A stretch of DNA of 18,060 nt from positions 1-18,060 of the forward strand of contig JAEXDQ010000057.1 in assembly GCA_023401595.1 (NCBI GenBank). The letters run 5' to 3'. Origin of the DNA: Spirochaetota bacterium (GTDB lineage: Bacteria; Spirochaetota; Spirochaetia; Sphaerochaetales; Sphaerochaetaceae). Both the position numbers and the translations under genes were made by a program. Of this stretch, positions 1-7,773 are shown one piece after another; positions within the stretch are counted from its first letter, which is position 1; each line of letters starts with the position of its first letter. A model generated the notes under the pieces. The model saw only the letters and a list, made by a program, of their open reading frames with translations, did not search any database and was not told the DNA's origin.

Positions 1-120
1 ATCAAGACTCTGAGAAGAAAAGCTTATGGTTTCAGAGATACTGAATACTTCTTCTTGAAAATCAAATTTGAGAGCTTAAAGCCGAGATTGCGTTACCTAT
101 CCCCCAAATTTCTGAGTTGA
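1..120 (+). CDS. ISL3-family transposase, C-terminal fragment (5' end outside window)
   Basis: The window opens inside a reading frame of 39 codons ending in TGA at 118-120. The peptide begins IKTLRRKAYGFRDTEYFFLK. This matches the extreme C-terminus of ISL3-type DDE transposases, which typically end with a 'NNKIKxxKRxAYGYRxxxxFxLxI' block after the last catalytic Glu. None of the catalytic residues lie in the window, so activity cannot be judged. The transposase would cut and paste its own insertion sequence. The terminal inverted repeat of the element should lie in 121-199, but I could not define it. The fragment stops 80 bases short of the 3' end of the tRNA-Pro gene. The family call rests on the short C-terminal motif only. 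Confidence 0.6.
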   Translation: MKTLRRKAYGFRDTEYFFLKIKFESLKPRLRYLSPKFLS

Positions 121-131
121 ACCAAAAAAAT

Positions 132-184
132 AAGGTACTCGCTCGTAACTGTATACAAACAATACAATTACCAGTCAGTACCTT
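132..184. repeat. Imperfect inverted repeat between transposase stub and tRNA
   Basis: AAGGTACT at 132-139 is perfectly complementary to AGTACCTT at 177-184, and the arms extend imperfectly to about 14 bases. The loop of about 37 bases is AT-rich. It could be part of the IS end or a weak transcription-end structure. No T tract follows it on either strand. Confidence 0.3.
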
Positions 185-199
185 GCTTTACCGAATAAG

Positions 200-272
200 T
201 CGGGGCGACAGGACTCGAACCTGCGATATCCTGCTCCCAAAGCAGGCGCCATAGCCACTAGGCAACGCCCCG
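200..272 (-). tRNA. tRNA-Pro (anticodon UGG)
   Basis: Read on the minus strand, a complete cloverleaf can be drawn. The acceptor stem is CGGGGCG/CGCCCCG with discriminator A at 200. The D arm is GCC...GGC with a TAGTGGCTAT loop, and the anticodon arm is CCTGC-TTTGGGA-GCAGG with anticodon TGG. The T arm is GCAGG-TTCGAGT-CCTGT. CCA is not encoded. It decodes CCN proline codons. The gene lies downstream of, and co-oriented with, the GGDEF/EAL gene. A hairpin (281-309) separates them. Confidence 0.95.
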
Positions 273-280
273 ATGCATGA

Positions 281-309
281 ACGTCCGGTATCAAACGGGC
301 TACGGACGT
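281..309. other. Hairpin between GGDEF/EAL remnant and tRNA-Pro
   Basis: ACGTCCG at 281-287 pairs with CGGACGT at 303-309 (7 bp, 15-base loop). It lies just upstream of the tRNA on the minus strand. It could end transcription of the large upstream gene or shape the tRNA precursor. No T run follows, so it is not a standard intrinsic terminator. Confidence 0.35.
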
Positions 310-362
310 CAACTTTTGCGAGTATATTGGCTAAGCGATATCACGTCAAGAGGAAACCAAAG

Positions 363-592
363 CTACTGCTTGCTTTTCGCGATTTCCAGACGGAGCTTCC
401 GGCCGTTCCAACGAAGCAGCTTCTCCTTGATCTCAAAAGTCGTGCCGAACCGGAGGGAATAGCAATCGGGACAGGATTGCGAACGTTGGTGGAACAATTC
501 ATGGCATACATCCTGTACATCGCAAGCTTGCAGTACAGCATGCTGTTGGTCGCATCGTCCACGACGTAGCTCATGTTCTCCAGCTCATCAAA
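363..592 (-). pseudogene. Decayed C-terminal PAS-like/CxxC domain of the GGDEF/EAL protein
   Basis: Beyond the TGA of the large c-di-GMP gene, domain-like peptide continues in two frames. From 592 a shifted frame reads FDELENMSYVVDDATNSMLY then CKLAMYRMYAMNC. This is the beginning of the sensory domain that often follows GGDEF in such proteins ('xxYVxDxxTxxLLYxNxAxxxxYG'). From about 479 the original frame resumes with SCPDCYSLRFGTTFEIKEK, then LLRWNGRKLRLEIAKSKQ and a TAG at 363-365. This corresponds to the CPxC and 'WxGRxxRLEIAxD' end of the same domain. The middle is shorter than usual, so an internal deletion plus frame changes is likely. The intact protein probably once ended near 363. 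A sequencing error could produce one shift but would not readily explain the shortened middle. Confidence 0.6.
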
Positions 593-3500
593 TGGACGTA
601 TCCATATTGAAATACAACGATGGAGAGGCCCCTTCATTCTGGGTATAGACGGAATACATGTTTTTCCCCAGGCTTTTCGCCTGGTACAAGGCGATATCGG
701 CCTTCCTGTACAAATCATTGAAATCCCGTTGAGAATCATTCAGGAACACAATCCCAAGGGACGCGGCCAAGACGAGACCACGTGATTCTGGCCCTAGCTT
801 GATTTCGTTCAGATAGTCGCAAAACCGCTGCGCCAGAGCGTAGACATCGCTCTCATATACGGTATTTTCCAACAAAACGGCAAATTCATCACCACCCAGC
901 CTGCCGGCCAACGCATGGGGCCCGAACACCTCGGATATGGCGGCGCCTATCAGACTAAGGATATGATCGCCTTCCGCATGCCCGAACCGGTCGTTGATAT
1001 TTTTGAAATTGTCGATATCCATCATTACCAGGGCTGAACTTTTTCCAACGGAAGGCTGATGGTTTTTCATGACCGACGACACCTTGCGTTGGAACGTCTC
1101 GCGGTTGAGCAAACCGGTCAGACCGTCAAACTGTGAGCTTTTCAGAAGCTCATCGTAATGAAGCATCTGCCGTTTCTGAGCGTCGATACCCTCAGTTATC
1201 CCGACGGCACGGAGCGGCCGCCCATCATCTCGCCGCTGAACTATCGTACAAGTGACCATGAACCAATGGTACAGGCCGTCCTCGCAGAGCATCTTTACCT
1301 CGCTGCTGTTCTGGGAACGTCCATTCTCCAAAGCGAGGAACAGCATCTTGTAGTTCACAGCGGAATCAGGATGAATCACCTTGTCCCTGATCAGAGATTC
1401 GGGGGCATCGTGAATATCGCCGACGCCTTCGACCCAGTTTCCGTTCCGATGGAACTGTACGATTGTCCTAGTGTCGAAATGGTACTCCCAGAGGTCGGCC
1501 TGTACCAGCTGCAACGCGACCTGGAACCGCCTGTCGGACAGCAGCAGGCTTTCCTCTTTTTCCTTCAACGCGGTGATATCGGTATAGATCCCATGATAGA
1601 CGTAGCGGTCGCCCTCCGAAGCATAGCATCTGGCGGAGAAGCTTGACCAAGCGAGACTGCCGTCCTTGCGCCGCGACCGGAAGCTGATTTTCATCGGACG
1701 TCGTTCCTCCATCGCCTGGAAGAACTGTTCTCGGAAAGCTTCGCTGTCCGGAGGATACATCAGCTCCTTCCCGTTGTTGCGCCCCAGCAACTCCAGATAC
1801 TCCCGCCGGGTATAGCCAAGGGATTCAGCAAGACCGTAACTGATGTGCCTCGAACTGATCGGCGCACCTTTTCCCTCGACTGTGAACGTAACGATATCTC
1901 CCGGCGTGCTATTGATGATGGCGTTCAACTCGGTCCGGAGTTCTTCCTGTTCGGTAATATCCAGACAGACGCTGATGATCGCGAGACGGCCATCCTCCGC
2001 CCGAACGACACGCCCTTTGTCCAGCGTCCAGAAACAGCTGCCATCCTTTCGCAGGGTTCTGTACTTCAGGACATACTCCTGCCCTTCGGAGAACCCCGAT
2101 GCGAAAGCCTCGGAAACGACGTCGAGATCCTCCGGGAGGATCGTATTGGAGACCAACGCCCCGGTGTGAATGACGAATTCATCGTAGGAACGATATCCCA
2201 GCAGACGAAGCATCTCCCCGTTGATGAAATAAAGGGGAAAGTTTTCTTCACAGTAGCCGCCGATCATACCGCAAGGAACGGTCTCATGCAGAAGATTGAT
2301 ACCCACCTGCTGGTTTTTCTCATGAAGATCTTCCAGCAGCCGGCCTCCTGTCGCAAGGCGTTCCTCCAGACGTTTCTGGTTTGAAATATCCTCCAGAAGG
2401 CCAAAAGCCTTCCCTGATACCCCCGGCATATCAAAACGCTGGATACGGATCCGTTTCCAGTCATAGTTCCCTCGCGTGGTCAGGAGGCGGACTTCACAGC
2501 CGGCCTCTTCCACACCGGCTTCAACCGACTGGAACATCCCGACCAGCTTGGGTACGTCGGCCTCATGGACCATGTTATTCTCAATGAAACAACGGGGTAC
2601 ATCAGTATAACGCCGGGTATCGCCGACTATATCAGCAACATCGCCCTTGTTCATATTGACGATCGTTCCCGTGGGGATATCGTAATCGAACAAAATGCAT
2701 TTGGAAGCCTTCAGCGCAAAACTGAACCGCGCCTCCGATAGGCGTAGAGCCATTTCCGATTCCTGCTGCTTGGTTATGTTGTGAACCGAGGCATAGTACA
2801 ACCGCCTTTCCGCATCCTCCCCGAGAAAGAACAGGCGTACCTGCAACCAGATCAGCTCTCCGTTCAGAGAACAGCGCCTGACCTGGAATTCAACCCCATC
2901 GTCAGGCACAGCCTTGGCTTTGTCCAAGGCGTCTCGAAGAATCGCATGATCGTCGGCATATATGGAATCAAAGATACGGCACCCGTCTTCATTCTGATTA
3001 CGAGGCGTGCTATGAGTCAGTCTGTAGTATCCCGCGTTCGCCCGTTGCAAGATCAGTTTTCCGCCGCAATACTCATACAGGGCGATACCGCCGAGGATAT
3101 TGTCCAACAACATCTGCGACATGGTCCCGGATTGAAACAGATCCTCGTACGTGAATTTCTTCCAACCAACTTCCGTCGAATAATCGTAATCGACATTCTC
3201 ATCGACGGCGAGCAACGCCTCAAATTCATGGCGCGGCATCGGCTTGTAGAAATGATACCCTTGGGCGTAGTAGCATCCGATATGGGACAGGAAAGAGACC
3301 TGCTCATCGGTCTCGACACCTTCGGCGATGACCTGGATGTTGAGCCATTTGGACATATGAACCACAGATTCCAGTATGTTGCCGCCTTTTTTACTGGAAG
3401 AATTGAAATTTTCCAAAAAACGGAGGTCAATCTTCAGGATATCGACATTGATGTCCTTGAGCATGTTCAGAGAAGAATAACCGCTGCCGAAATCATCCAT

Positions 3501-4577
3501 CAGAATGATAAAGCCCTTCGCCCGTAGCTGATTAACCGTGGATATGATCTGTTCGGTGTCGTCGGCATAGGCGCTTTCGGTGATTTCCAGCTCCAACAGC
3601 TGCGGAGGAATATTGTATTTCCTTACCAGACGTACAAGACGTTCGCAAAGGTTCGGCGCATACAAATCCTTACGGGAGACATTCACTGAGACGGGAATGG
3701 CTCTGTGCCCGGAATCTATCCACGCCCGAATCAGGGAGCAGACCGTCTCCCATACATATGCATCCAGGCGAAGGATGAATCCGCTCTTCTCGAAGAGAGG
3801 GATGAATACAGCGGGAGGAATCAGCCCTTTCTCAGGATGGTTCCACCGCACGAGGGCTTCGGAGCCGACGATTCGGCCTGTCTCAATATTACATTTGGGC
3901 TGGAAATATACTTCAAATTCCTTTTCCTTCAACGCCCTCTCCGCTCCGCTGAAGATTTCCAGTTCCTCAAGGACTTCGTTTCGGATCTCGCTATGATACT
4001 CGGCAATATGCTTGACATAGTTGCCTTTGACCGAGTTCAAGGCGAGAATGGCCCTGTCGCACATCACGCTTACGGGCACGGATACATCCTCGATAACGTT
4101 CACCCCGATAGCGGGAACGACAGGCTGATCCAATGGATAGGTAGCGAACCAATCAAGTATCTCATTCTCTATCATGGAGACGTCCAATACAGGATCGGGA
4201 ATGTACAAAGCGAAGATATCGGTAGCGATGCGGGCTGCAAGACCTTTACGGTTCAGAGCCTGCCGGGCGAACAACTCTGCTACATGGCATAGCATCCGAT
4301 CCCCTTCGGCGGGACCGTACATATCGTTGATCAGCTTGAAATGCTCTATATCGAGACAAACCACCGCGCAATCACTGGAAGGCTGTGCGTCGATGCATTT
4401 CCGAACTTCCCGGCAGAAGGTATCCTTATTGTACAGGCCTGTGAGAGAATCGTATTCCTTCATTCTCCGCAATTCTTCGGAAATGGCCTGTAGCTGAGCT
4501 TGCAAGGTCTCGATCTGCTCCCGGTCCGTCATACAGCCTTGAATACTCCTTTCCAGACATGCAACGATTACCTTCAT
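588..4577 (-). CDS. Large cytoplasmic GGDEF(degenerate)-EAL-PAS(5)-GGDEF c-di-GMP turnover protein
   Basis: This 1329-residue protein has no membrane segment or signal peptide. The order is: short coiled coil (about 16-40); GGDEF-like domain (40-195) whose signature is degenerate (RIATDIFAL, 116-124); EAL domain (205-455) with SEALVRW, NVSRKDL, LELEITES, MDDFGSGYSSL, ILKID and VIAEGVETDEQ intact; five PAS/PAC-like repeats (about 480-605, 610-737, 755-878, 880-1004, 1008-1135); and a C-terminal GGDEF domain (1140-1312) with DIDNFKNINDRFGH and RLGGDEFAVLLE intact. The EAL domain is predicted to hydrolyse c-di-GMP and the last GGDEF to make it. No RxxD inhibitory site is visible before GGDEF. 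The usual order in hybrids is PAS-GGDEF-EAL, so placing sensors between opposed enzymes is notable. The start at 4577 has a weak ribosome site. An ATG at 4532 (residue 16) has AGGAG 13 bases upstream and is a possible alternative. The C-terminus has lost a further domain (363-592). Confidence 0.93.
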   Translation of the reverse strand: MKVIVACLERSIQGCMTDREQIETLQAQLQAISEELRRMKEYDSLTGLYNKDTFCREVRKCIDAQPSSDCAVVCLDIEHFKLINDMYGPAEGDRMLCHVAELFARQALNRKGLAARIATDIFALYIPDPVLDVSMIENEILDWFATYPLDQPVVPAIGVNVIEDVSVPVSVMCDRAILALNSVKGNYVKHIAEYHSEIRNEVLEELEIFSGAERALKEKEFEVYFQPKCNIETGRIVGSEALVRWNHPEKGLIPPAVFIPLFEKSGFILRLDAYVWETVCSLIRAWIDSGHRAIPVSVNVSRKDLYAPNLCERLVRLVRKYNIPPQLLELEITESAYADDTEQIISTVNQLRAKGFIILMDDFGSGYSSLNMLKDINVDILKIDLRFLENFNSSSKKGGNILESVVHMSKWLNIQVIAEGVETDEQVSFLSHIGCYYAQGYHFYKPMPRHEFEALLAVDENVDYDYSTEVGWKKFTYEDLFQSGTMSQMLLDNILGGIALYEYCGGKLILQRANAGYYRLTHSTPRNQNEDGCRIFDSIYADDHAILRDALDKAKAVPDDGVEFQVRRCSLNGELIWLQVRLFFLGEDAERRLYYASVHNITKQQESEMALRLSEARFSFALKASKCILFDYDIPTGTIVNMNKGDVADIVGDTRRYTDVPRCFIENNMVHEADVPKLVGMFQSVEAGVEEAGCEVRLLTTRGNYDWKRIRIQRFDMPGVSGKAFGLLEDISNQKRLEERLATGGRLLEDLHEKNQQVGINLLHETVPCGMIGGYCEENFPLYFINGEMLRLLGYRSYDEFVIHTGALVSNTILPEDLDVVSEAFASGFSEGQEYVLKYRTLRKDGSCFWTLDKGRVVRAEDGRLAIISVCLDITEQEELRTELNAIINSTPGDIVTFTVEGKGAPISSRHISYGLAESLGYTRREYLELLGRNNGKELMYPPDSEAFREQFFQAMEERRPMKISFRSRRKDGSLAWSSFSARCYASEGDRYVYHGIYTDITALKEKEESLLLSDRRFQVALQLVQADLWEYHFDTRTIVQFHRNGNWVEGVGDIHDAPESLIRDKVIHPDSAVNYKMLFLALENGRSQNSSEVKMLCEDGLYHWFMVTCTIVQRRDDGRPLRAVGITEGIDAQKRQMLHYDELLKSSQFDGLTGLLNRETFQRKVSSVMKNHQPSVGKSSALVMMDIDNFKNINDRFGHAEGDHILSLIGAAISEVFGPHALAGRLGGDEFAVLLENTVYESDVYALAQRFCDYLNEIKLGPESRGLVLAASLGIVFLNDSQRDFNDLYRKADIALYQAKSLGKNMYSVYTQNEGASPSLYFNMDTSI

Positions 4578-4860
4578 TTAACACCAAGTCATACAAATAA
4601 ACAAGCAAGTAATCCAAGAACAATATCCGCTAGACAGCGTTTTGGCCGCGGACATCGCAAGGTATTTATATATGAGTCCATGGTTGAGGCAGACTTGAAT
4701 ACCGTAGCGGACTTGAATGCCCGACTGTCGCCACCGCCCGCATGACTGGAATGTTCCTCCGGACCGCATAGCGACGCCGACCTGGTTCCTGGATCTTCCG
4801 AGCCCGGCGGTCGTCCAAAGGTGCATGCGTCTTGAAAAAGAGCATCGAAGGGATGATGAA

Positions 4861-5649
4861 CTATCGAGGAGTAGACAATGAGGCGAGGCTCACGGTCCGG
4901 GGGGCTTCTTTCGCCGGTTTCGTCTTCAGCACGATTCCCATACCGACATATGGGTTGATAGAAAACCCCTGAGTCAGGTTGAAGGTGCTGGTATTGTCAT
5001 ACGGTTGTCCCATGGTAGTAACGGAATTCGTATACAGCATGGCGAAATCATAACTGCCGTTTGCCCCGGCACGAAAGCATATCCGATCGGTAATATCGAG
5101 CTTGAACCCGACGTCAAGGCCGGTTCCGAAGGAGGTGATGCCGTTGGTAGTCGTCGTTCCCTGAGTGTTCGTTTCGCTCGTCGTATGGTGTGCGAAGCTC
5201 AACCCCACGCCAAGATACATGGCAAGCTTGTCGGTACAGCGGAAACGGAACGCAGGTCCAATCAGAACCGAAAAAATGAAATCGCGTTTGCGGGTCGTAC
5301 CGTCCTGGCTCTGTCCGACATCCAGAGTCGGATCCTTCGCATTGTCCAACGGGAACAGGAAACCCAGGCTTGTATACATTCCCACGTTGCTGTCCTGTCC
5401 CAGGAAGCCATACCAGCTTACGTCGAAACCCAAGGAGTTGAAATACGCGATATTATCATCACCTACCAAGTTTTTCAAATCGGAAGACGATGAACTAAAA
5501 AATGTGAAATCATAATCAACGCCAGTGAACATCCAATGCTCCTGACCTACCGCATACATCGTGGACGCCGATCCCACAAGGAGAATCATCAGAATCAGCA
5601 GTCTTTTCCTATACTGTTTCGTAGCAAATACCTCATGTCCATTCTTCAT
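4861..5649 (-). CDS. Outer-membrane beta-barrel protein (hypothetical)
   Basis: The 262-residue protein has a basic N-terminus, a hydrophobic stretch (about 18-30) and a probable cleavage site after TMYA near residue 34, so export is expected. The mature part alternates short polar turns with amphipathic strands. Examples are the segments around FTGVDYDFTFF, NVGMYTSLGFLFPL, LAMYLGVGLSFAHH and FSINPYVGMGIVLKTK, a pattern typical of small outer-membrane barrels. The last dozen residues (PRTVSLASLSTPR) extend past the final strand, and there is no terminal Phe. I do not recognise a named family. The ribosome site before ATG is weak (AGGCTTT). It is separated by 283 bases from the downstream c-di-GMP gene, and a dyad lies 50-75 bases upstream. 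Its ligand or role is unknown. Confidence 0.75.
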   Translation of the reverse strand: MKNGHEVFATKQYRKRLLILMILLVGSASTMYAVGQEHWMFTGVDYDFTFFSSSSSDLKNLVGDDNIAYFNSLGFDVSWYGFLGQDSNVGMYTSLGFLFPLDNAKDPTLDVGQSQDGTTRKRDFIFSVLIGPAFRFRCTDKLAMYLGVGLSFAHHTTSETNTQGTTTTNGITSFGTGLDVGFKLDITDRICFRAGANGSYDFAMLYTNSVTTMGQPYDNTSTFNLTQGFSINPYVGMGIVLKTKPAKEAPRTVSLASLSTPR

Positions 5650-6344
5650 ATAAAGCCTGTAGACAATTCATATAACAATGATATCGTAGGTACGTAACAT
5701 TTTTTCGAGAAAAAAGGAATATGTTCCGCACAAAAACTCCATGATATATTTCAAATACCGGGCAAACCCCTGAAACATCATGACCCGGGTGGACAAAACC
5801 GCTCCATCGCGGCAAGAACGAGCTTCGGCGACCATGAATCGAGGGCTTGCCCAAAGACCATGACACGGCGACAAAGAAAAGGCTCCAACGACGGCAGGGA
5901 CCCGAAACGCGAAGGAATCGGCACCCCGGCAGAATCAAAAAGAATGGGTCCCGTTACATGACATGCCCCAGGACCCATAGGGAGAGAGAAGATTAAAAAA
6001 AACTTATTCCACTGAACCGAAAGCCACTGCCGACGGACGTCCGGTACGTGTCATCGTATTACAAGGAACAGCTCCGGCACCCCGTCACAAATATCGTACA
6101 AAACGACAGAATCACCGTTCCGTTCATCCTATATACCCAATATCGCCATATAAGGTTACATCGCCAAGGTATTACCTTGAAAAAAAAGCGTATTAACGTT
6201 GTTTTATCAGATATATTGTACATTCTAGGCCATTTGTCATACAGAACGGACGATGCAGCCATGAATAATGTCACGGCAATACCGCTCAGAAGAATGACTA
6301 ACCATTTGTGTACAAAGAATTAAACAAGACTGAAAATGGCTTGC

Positions 6345-6374
6345 TACACACGGAACACGCCCATTCTGTGTGTA
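6345..6374. other. Strong hairpin downstream of fic gene
   Basis: TACACACGGAA (6345-6355) pairs with TTCTGTGTGTA (6364-6374) over 11 bp with one G-U, around an 8-base loop. It lies about 70 bases beyond the Fic stop codon. There is no immediate T tract on either strand, so it may be a processing or mRNA-end structure rather than a classical terminator. Confidence 0.4.
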
Positions 6375-6397
6375 ATGAGAATGGCCAAACCAATGCT

Positions 6398-6426
6398 ATA
6401 AGCACAATCAGTGATGCTTGTTTTTT
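6398..6426 (+). terminator. Possible plus-strand T-tailed stem-loop
   Basis: ATAAGCA (6398-6404) pairs with TGCTTGT (6415-6421) including one G-U, followed by TTTTT. It has the form of a weak intrinsic terminator read on the plus strand. No plus-strand gene is identified upstream, so its relevance is unclear. Confidence 0.25.
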
Positions 6427-6441
6427 GAGAGAACTTAAAAA

Positions 6442-7602
6442 CTAATTATCAATGTCTGTTCCATGGCGAAGTAATTCAAAGTATTCGCCAAAAATGTATT
6501 TCTTATAACGCTGTTTCTCTGGTGTAGTGTCTTTTAAGATATCCATATTGCAGAATGAATCGACAATCGAGCCTGCAGTTCCAGTAGCAACATCAAGAAA
6601 TTCGGCTGCTTCTTTCTTTGTTATTACAGGATCTTCGAATAGCCTGTCTAGGAGTTTAATGAAGTTAGTGTTCTGATTTGCTATCTTGCTTAAACATCTT
6701 TCACGTAGTTGCAATATTTCTTTTGCAGTGCTGATAGCTTCATCTGCAACGAAAGCGACACCTTTCAGGAAAAACTTTATCCAGGATTCCCAGTCTCCAT
6801 TGAGGCGGACATCCATAAGCTTTTCATAGTATTCAGACCTGTTCAACTTGAAAAAATAACTGAGGTACAGAAGTGGTTGGCTAAGAATTTTCTGTTCACA
6901 TAACCAGAACGTAATTAACAATCTACCCATTCTTCCGTTACCATCCAGGAATGGATGAATGGCTTCAAATTGTGCATGAATCAACGCAATTTTGATTAAC
7001 GCAGGAATATTACTTTGATTGTGGATAAAATCTTCTAGTTTGTATAAAGCGGGGCCCATTTCATCTGGCTCAGGTGGAACAAATACTGCTGTTGTGAGTG
7101 TACAGCCTGCTGGTCCTATCCAATTCTGAGAAGTTCTAAACTCACCAGGATATTTATTGAAGCCCCTTACATCCTTTAGTAGTTGGGAATGAATTTCACG
7201 GATGAGACGCAAACTTAGAGGCAGCCTCTCCAAATTTTTTAGTCCCCATTTCAATGCACTGACATAATTGACTACTTCAGAAATACCATCAGGCGAGTAA
7301 TCTACGCTTGATTGGGATGGACTATCAATAAGGAGATCTGCAAGAGAAGCCTGTGTGCCTTCAATCTGGGTACTTAATACAGCTTCCTTGTTCACATACA
7401 TTGCCACGAATAACTCTGGGTTTGGTAGTACTTGAGTGATTCCATCAAGTCTTCCTAACTTACGATCAGCTTCTGAAAGCAGCATTTGCATCTCGTTATC
7501 GATTTGAATCGGGGGATTTGGTGGTAATTCTTTTGGAATAAATGAATCATATCCAGTAATATTATGTTTTATTATGCCCGAGCGATTTGATGTAAGATGC
7601 AT
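6442..7602 (-). CDS. Fic-domain protein, class II (protein AMPylase-type)
   Basis: The 386-residue protein has the layout of stand-alone class II Fic enzymes. An N-terminal Fic_N region carries the auto-inhibitory helix motif STQIEG (77-82; consensus S/TxxxE-G/N). The Fic core carries a perfect HPFLDGNGRMGR signature (216-227) with catalytic His216. A winged-helix-like C-terminus (about 320-375; ITKKEAAEFLDVATGTAGSI) follows. Such enzymes transfer AMP from ATP to a Ser/Thr/Tyr of a partner protein, or to themselves, and are restrained by the inhibitory Glu. The target is unknown. The gene is visibly AT-rich compared with the pot and c-di-GMP genes and stands beside mobile-element debris, so recent transfer is likely. 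There is no separate antitoxin because the inhibitory motif is internal. The ribosome site (AAGAAG) is modest. Confidence 0.92.
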   Translation of the reverse strand: MHLTSNRSGIIKHNITGYDSFIPKELPPNPPIQIDNEMQMLLSEADRKLGRLDGITQVLPNPELFVAMYVNKEAVLSTQIEGTQASLADLLIDSPSQSSVDYSPDGISEVVNYVSALKWGLKNLERLPLSLRLIREIHSQLLKDVRGFNKYPGEFRTSQNWIGPAGCTLTTAVFVPPEPDEMGPALYKLEDFIHNQSNIPALIKIALIHAQFEAIHPFLDGNGRMGRLLITFWLCEQKILSQPLLYLSYFFKLNRSEYYEKLMDVRLNGDWESWIKFFLKGVAFVADEAISTAKEILQLRERCLSKIANQNTNFIKLLDRLFEDPVITKKEAAEFLDVATGTAGSIVDSFCNMDILKDTTPEKQRYKKYIFGEYFELLRHGTDIDN

Positions 7603-7773
7603 TTTTGCTTCTTTTTTGAACTTAAAATCTAAAGAATTATTCTAAGGTCAATATATTGCACTTAGATCACTAATTCAAATTCTTAATCCAAAAAATAGCA
7701 TTTTATTGAACTTAAACTACATTATAAGCCTTTTTGTGGAAATTGTGTGTTACTATGCTAGAGAGGAATAACT
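7603..7773. other. AT-rich divergent intergenic region with repeated motif
   Basis: This region lies between the minus-strand fic gene and the plus-strand broken gene. It holds two copies of TTGAACTTAAA in similar contexts (7612-7640 and 7701-7725). A third related copy lies at 6421-6449, just past the other end of fic. Promoters for both flanking genes should lie here, but no clear -35/-10 pair stands out. Confidence 0.35.

Larger units (their letters stand above)
5650..6441. other. About 790-base stretch without a convincing gene
   Basis: No frame here has a recognisable product. It contains a T6/A6 dyad with AACAT/ATGTT arms (5696-5725), a hairpin TGGGTCC/GGACCCA (5945-5977), a 10-bp palindrome CGGACGTCCG (6034-6043), a strong hairpin (6345-6374) and a T-tailed stem (6398-6426). 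Between about 6059 and 6320 the minus strand is open and begins with a hydrophobic run (LVILLSGIAVTLFMAASSVL) that resembles a membrane anchor. It lacks a clear start and ribosome site, so I treat it as a possible relic. From about 6050 the DNA becomes AT-richer, marking the edge of the probable island. Confidence 0.5.

Noticed and set aside
2781..3527. Long plus-strand open frame opposite the GGDEF/EAL gene
   Set aside because: It is the antisense of a clear EAL/PAS coding region, has no recognisable domain or ribosome site, and mirrors the codon bias of the real gene.
4578..4826. Minus-strand open frame directly upstream of the GGDEF/EAL gene
   Set aside because: It has no recognisable domain. 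It runs through the expected promoter and leader of the large gene and has an atypical composition.
5633..5938. Minus-strand open frames upstream of the beta-barrel gene
   Set aside because: They are Cys/Trp/Arg-rich with no family resemblance and no ribosome site, and one overlaps the true start of the barrel protein.
6048..6323. Plus-strand open frame of 91 codons in the intergenic region
   Set aside because: There is no ribosome site, no domain and no homology I recognise. The opposite strand has an equally plausible hydrophobic run, so neither is supported as a gene.
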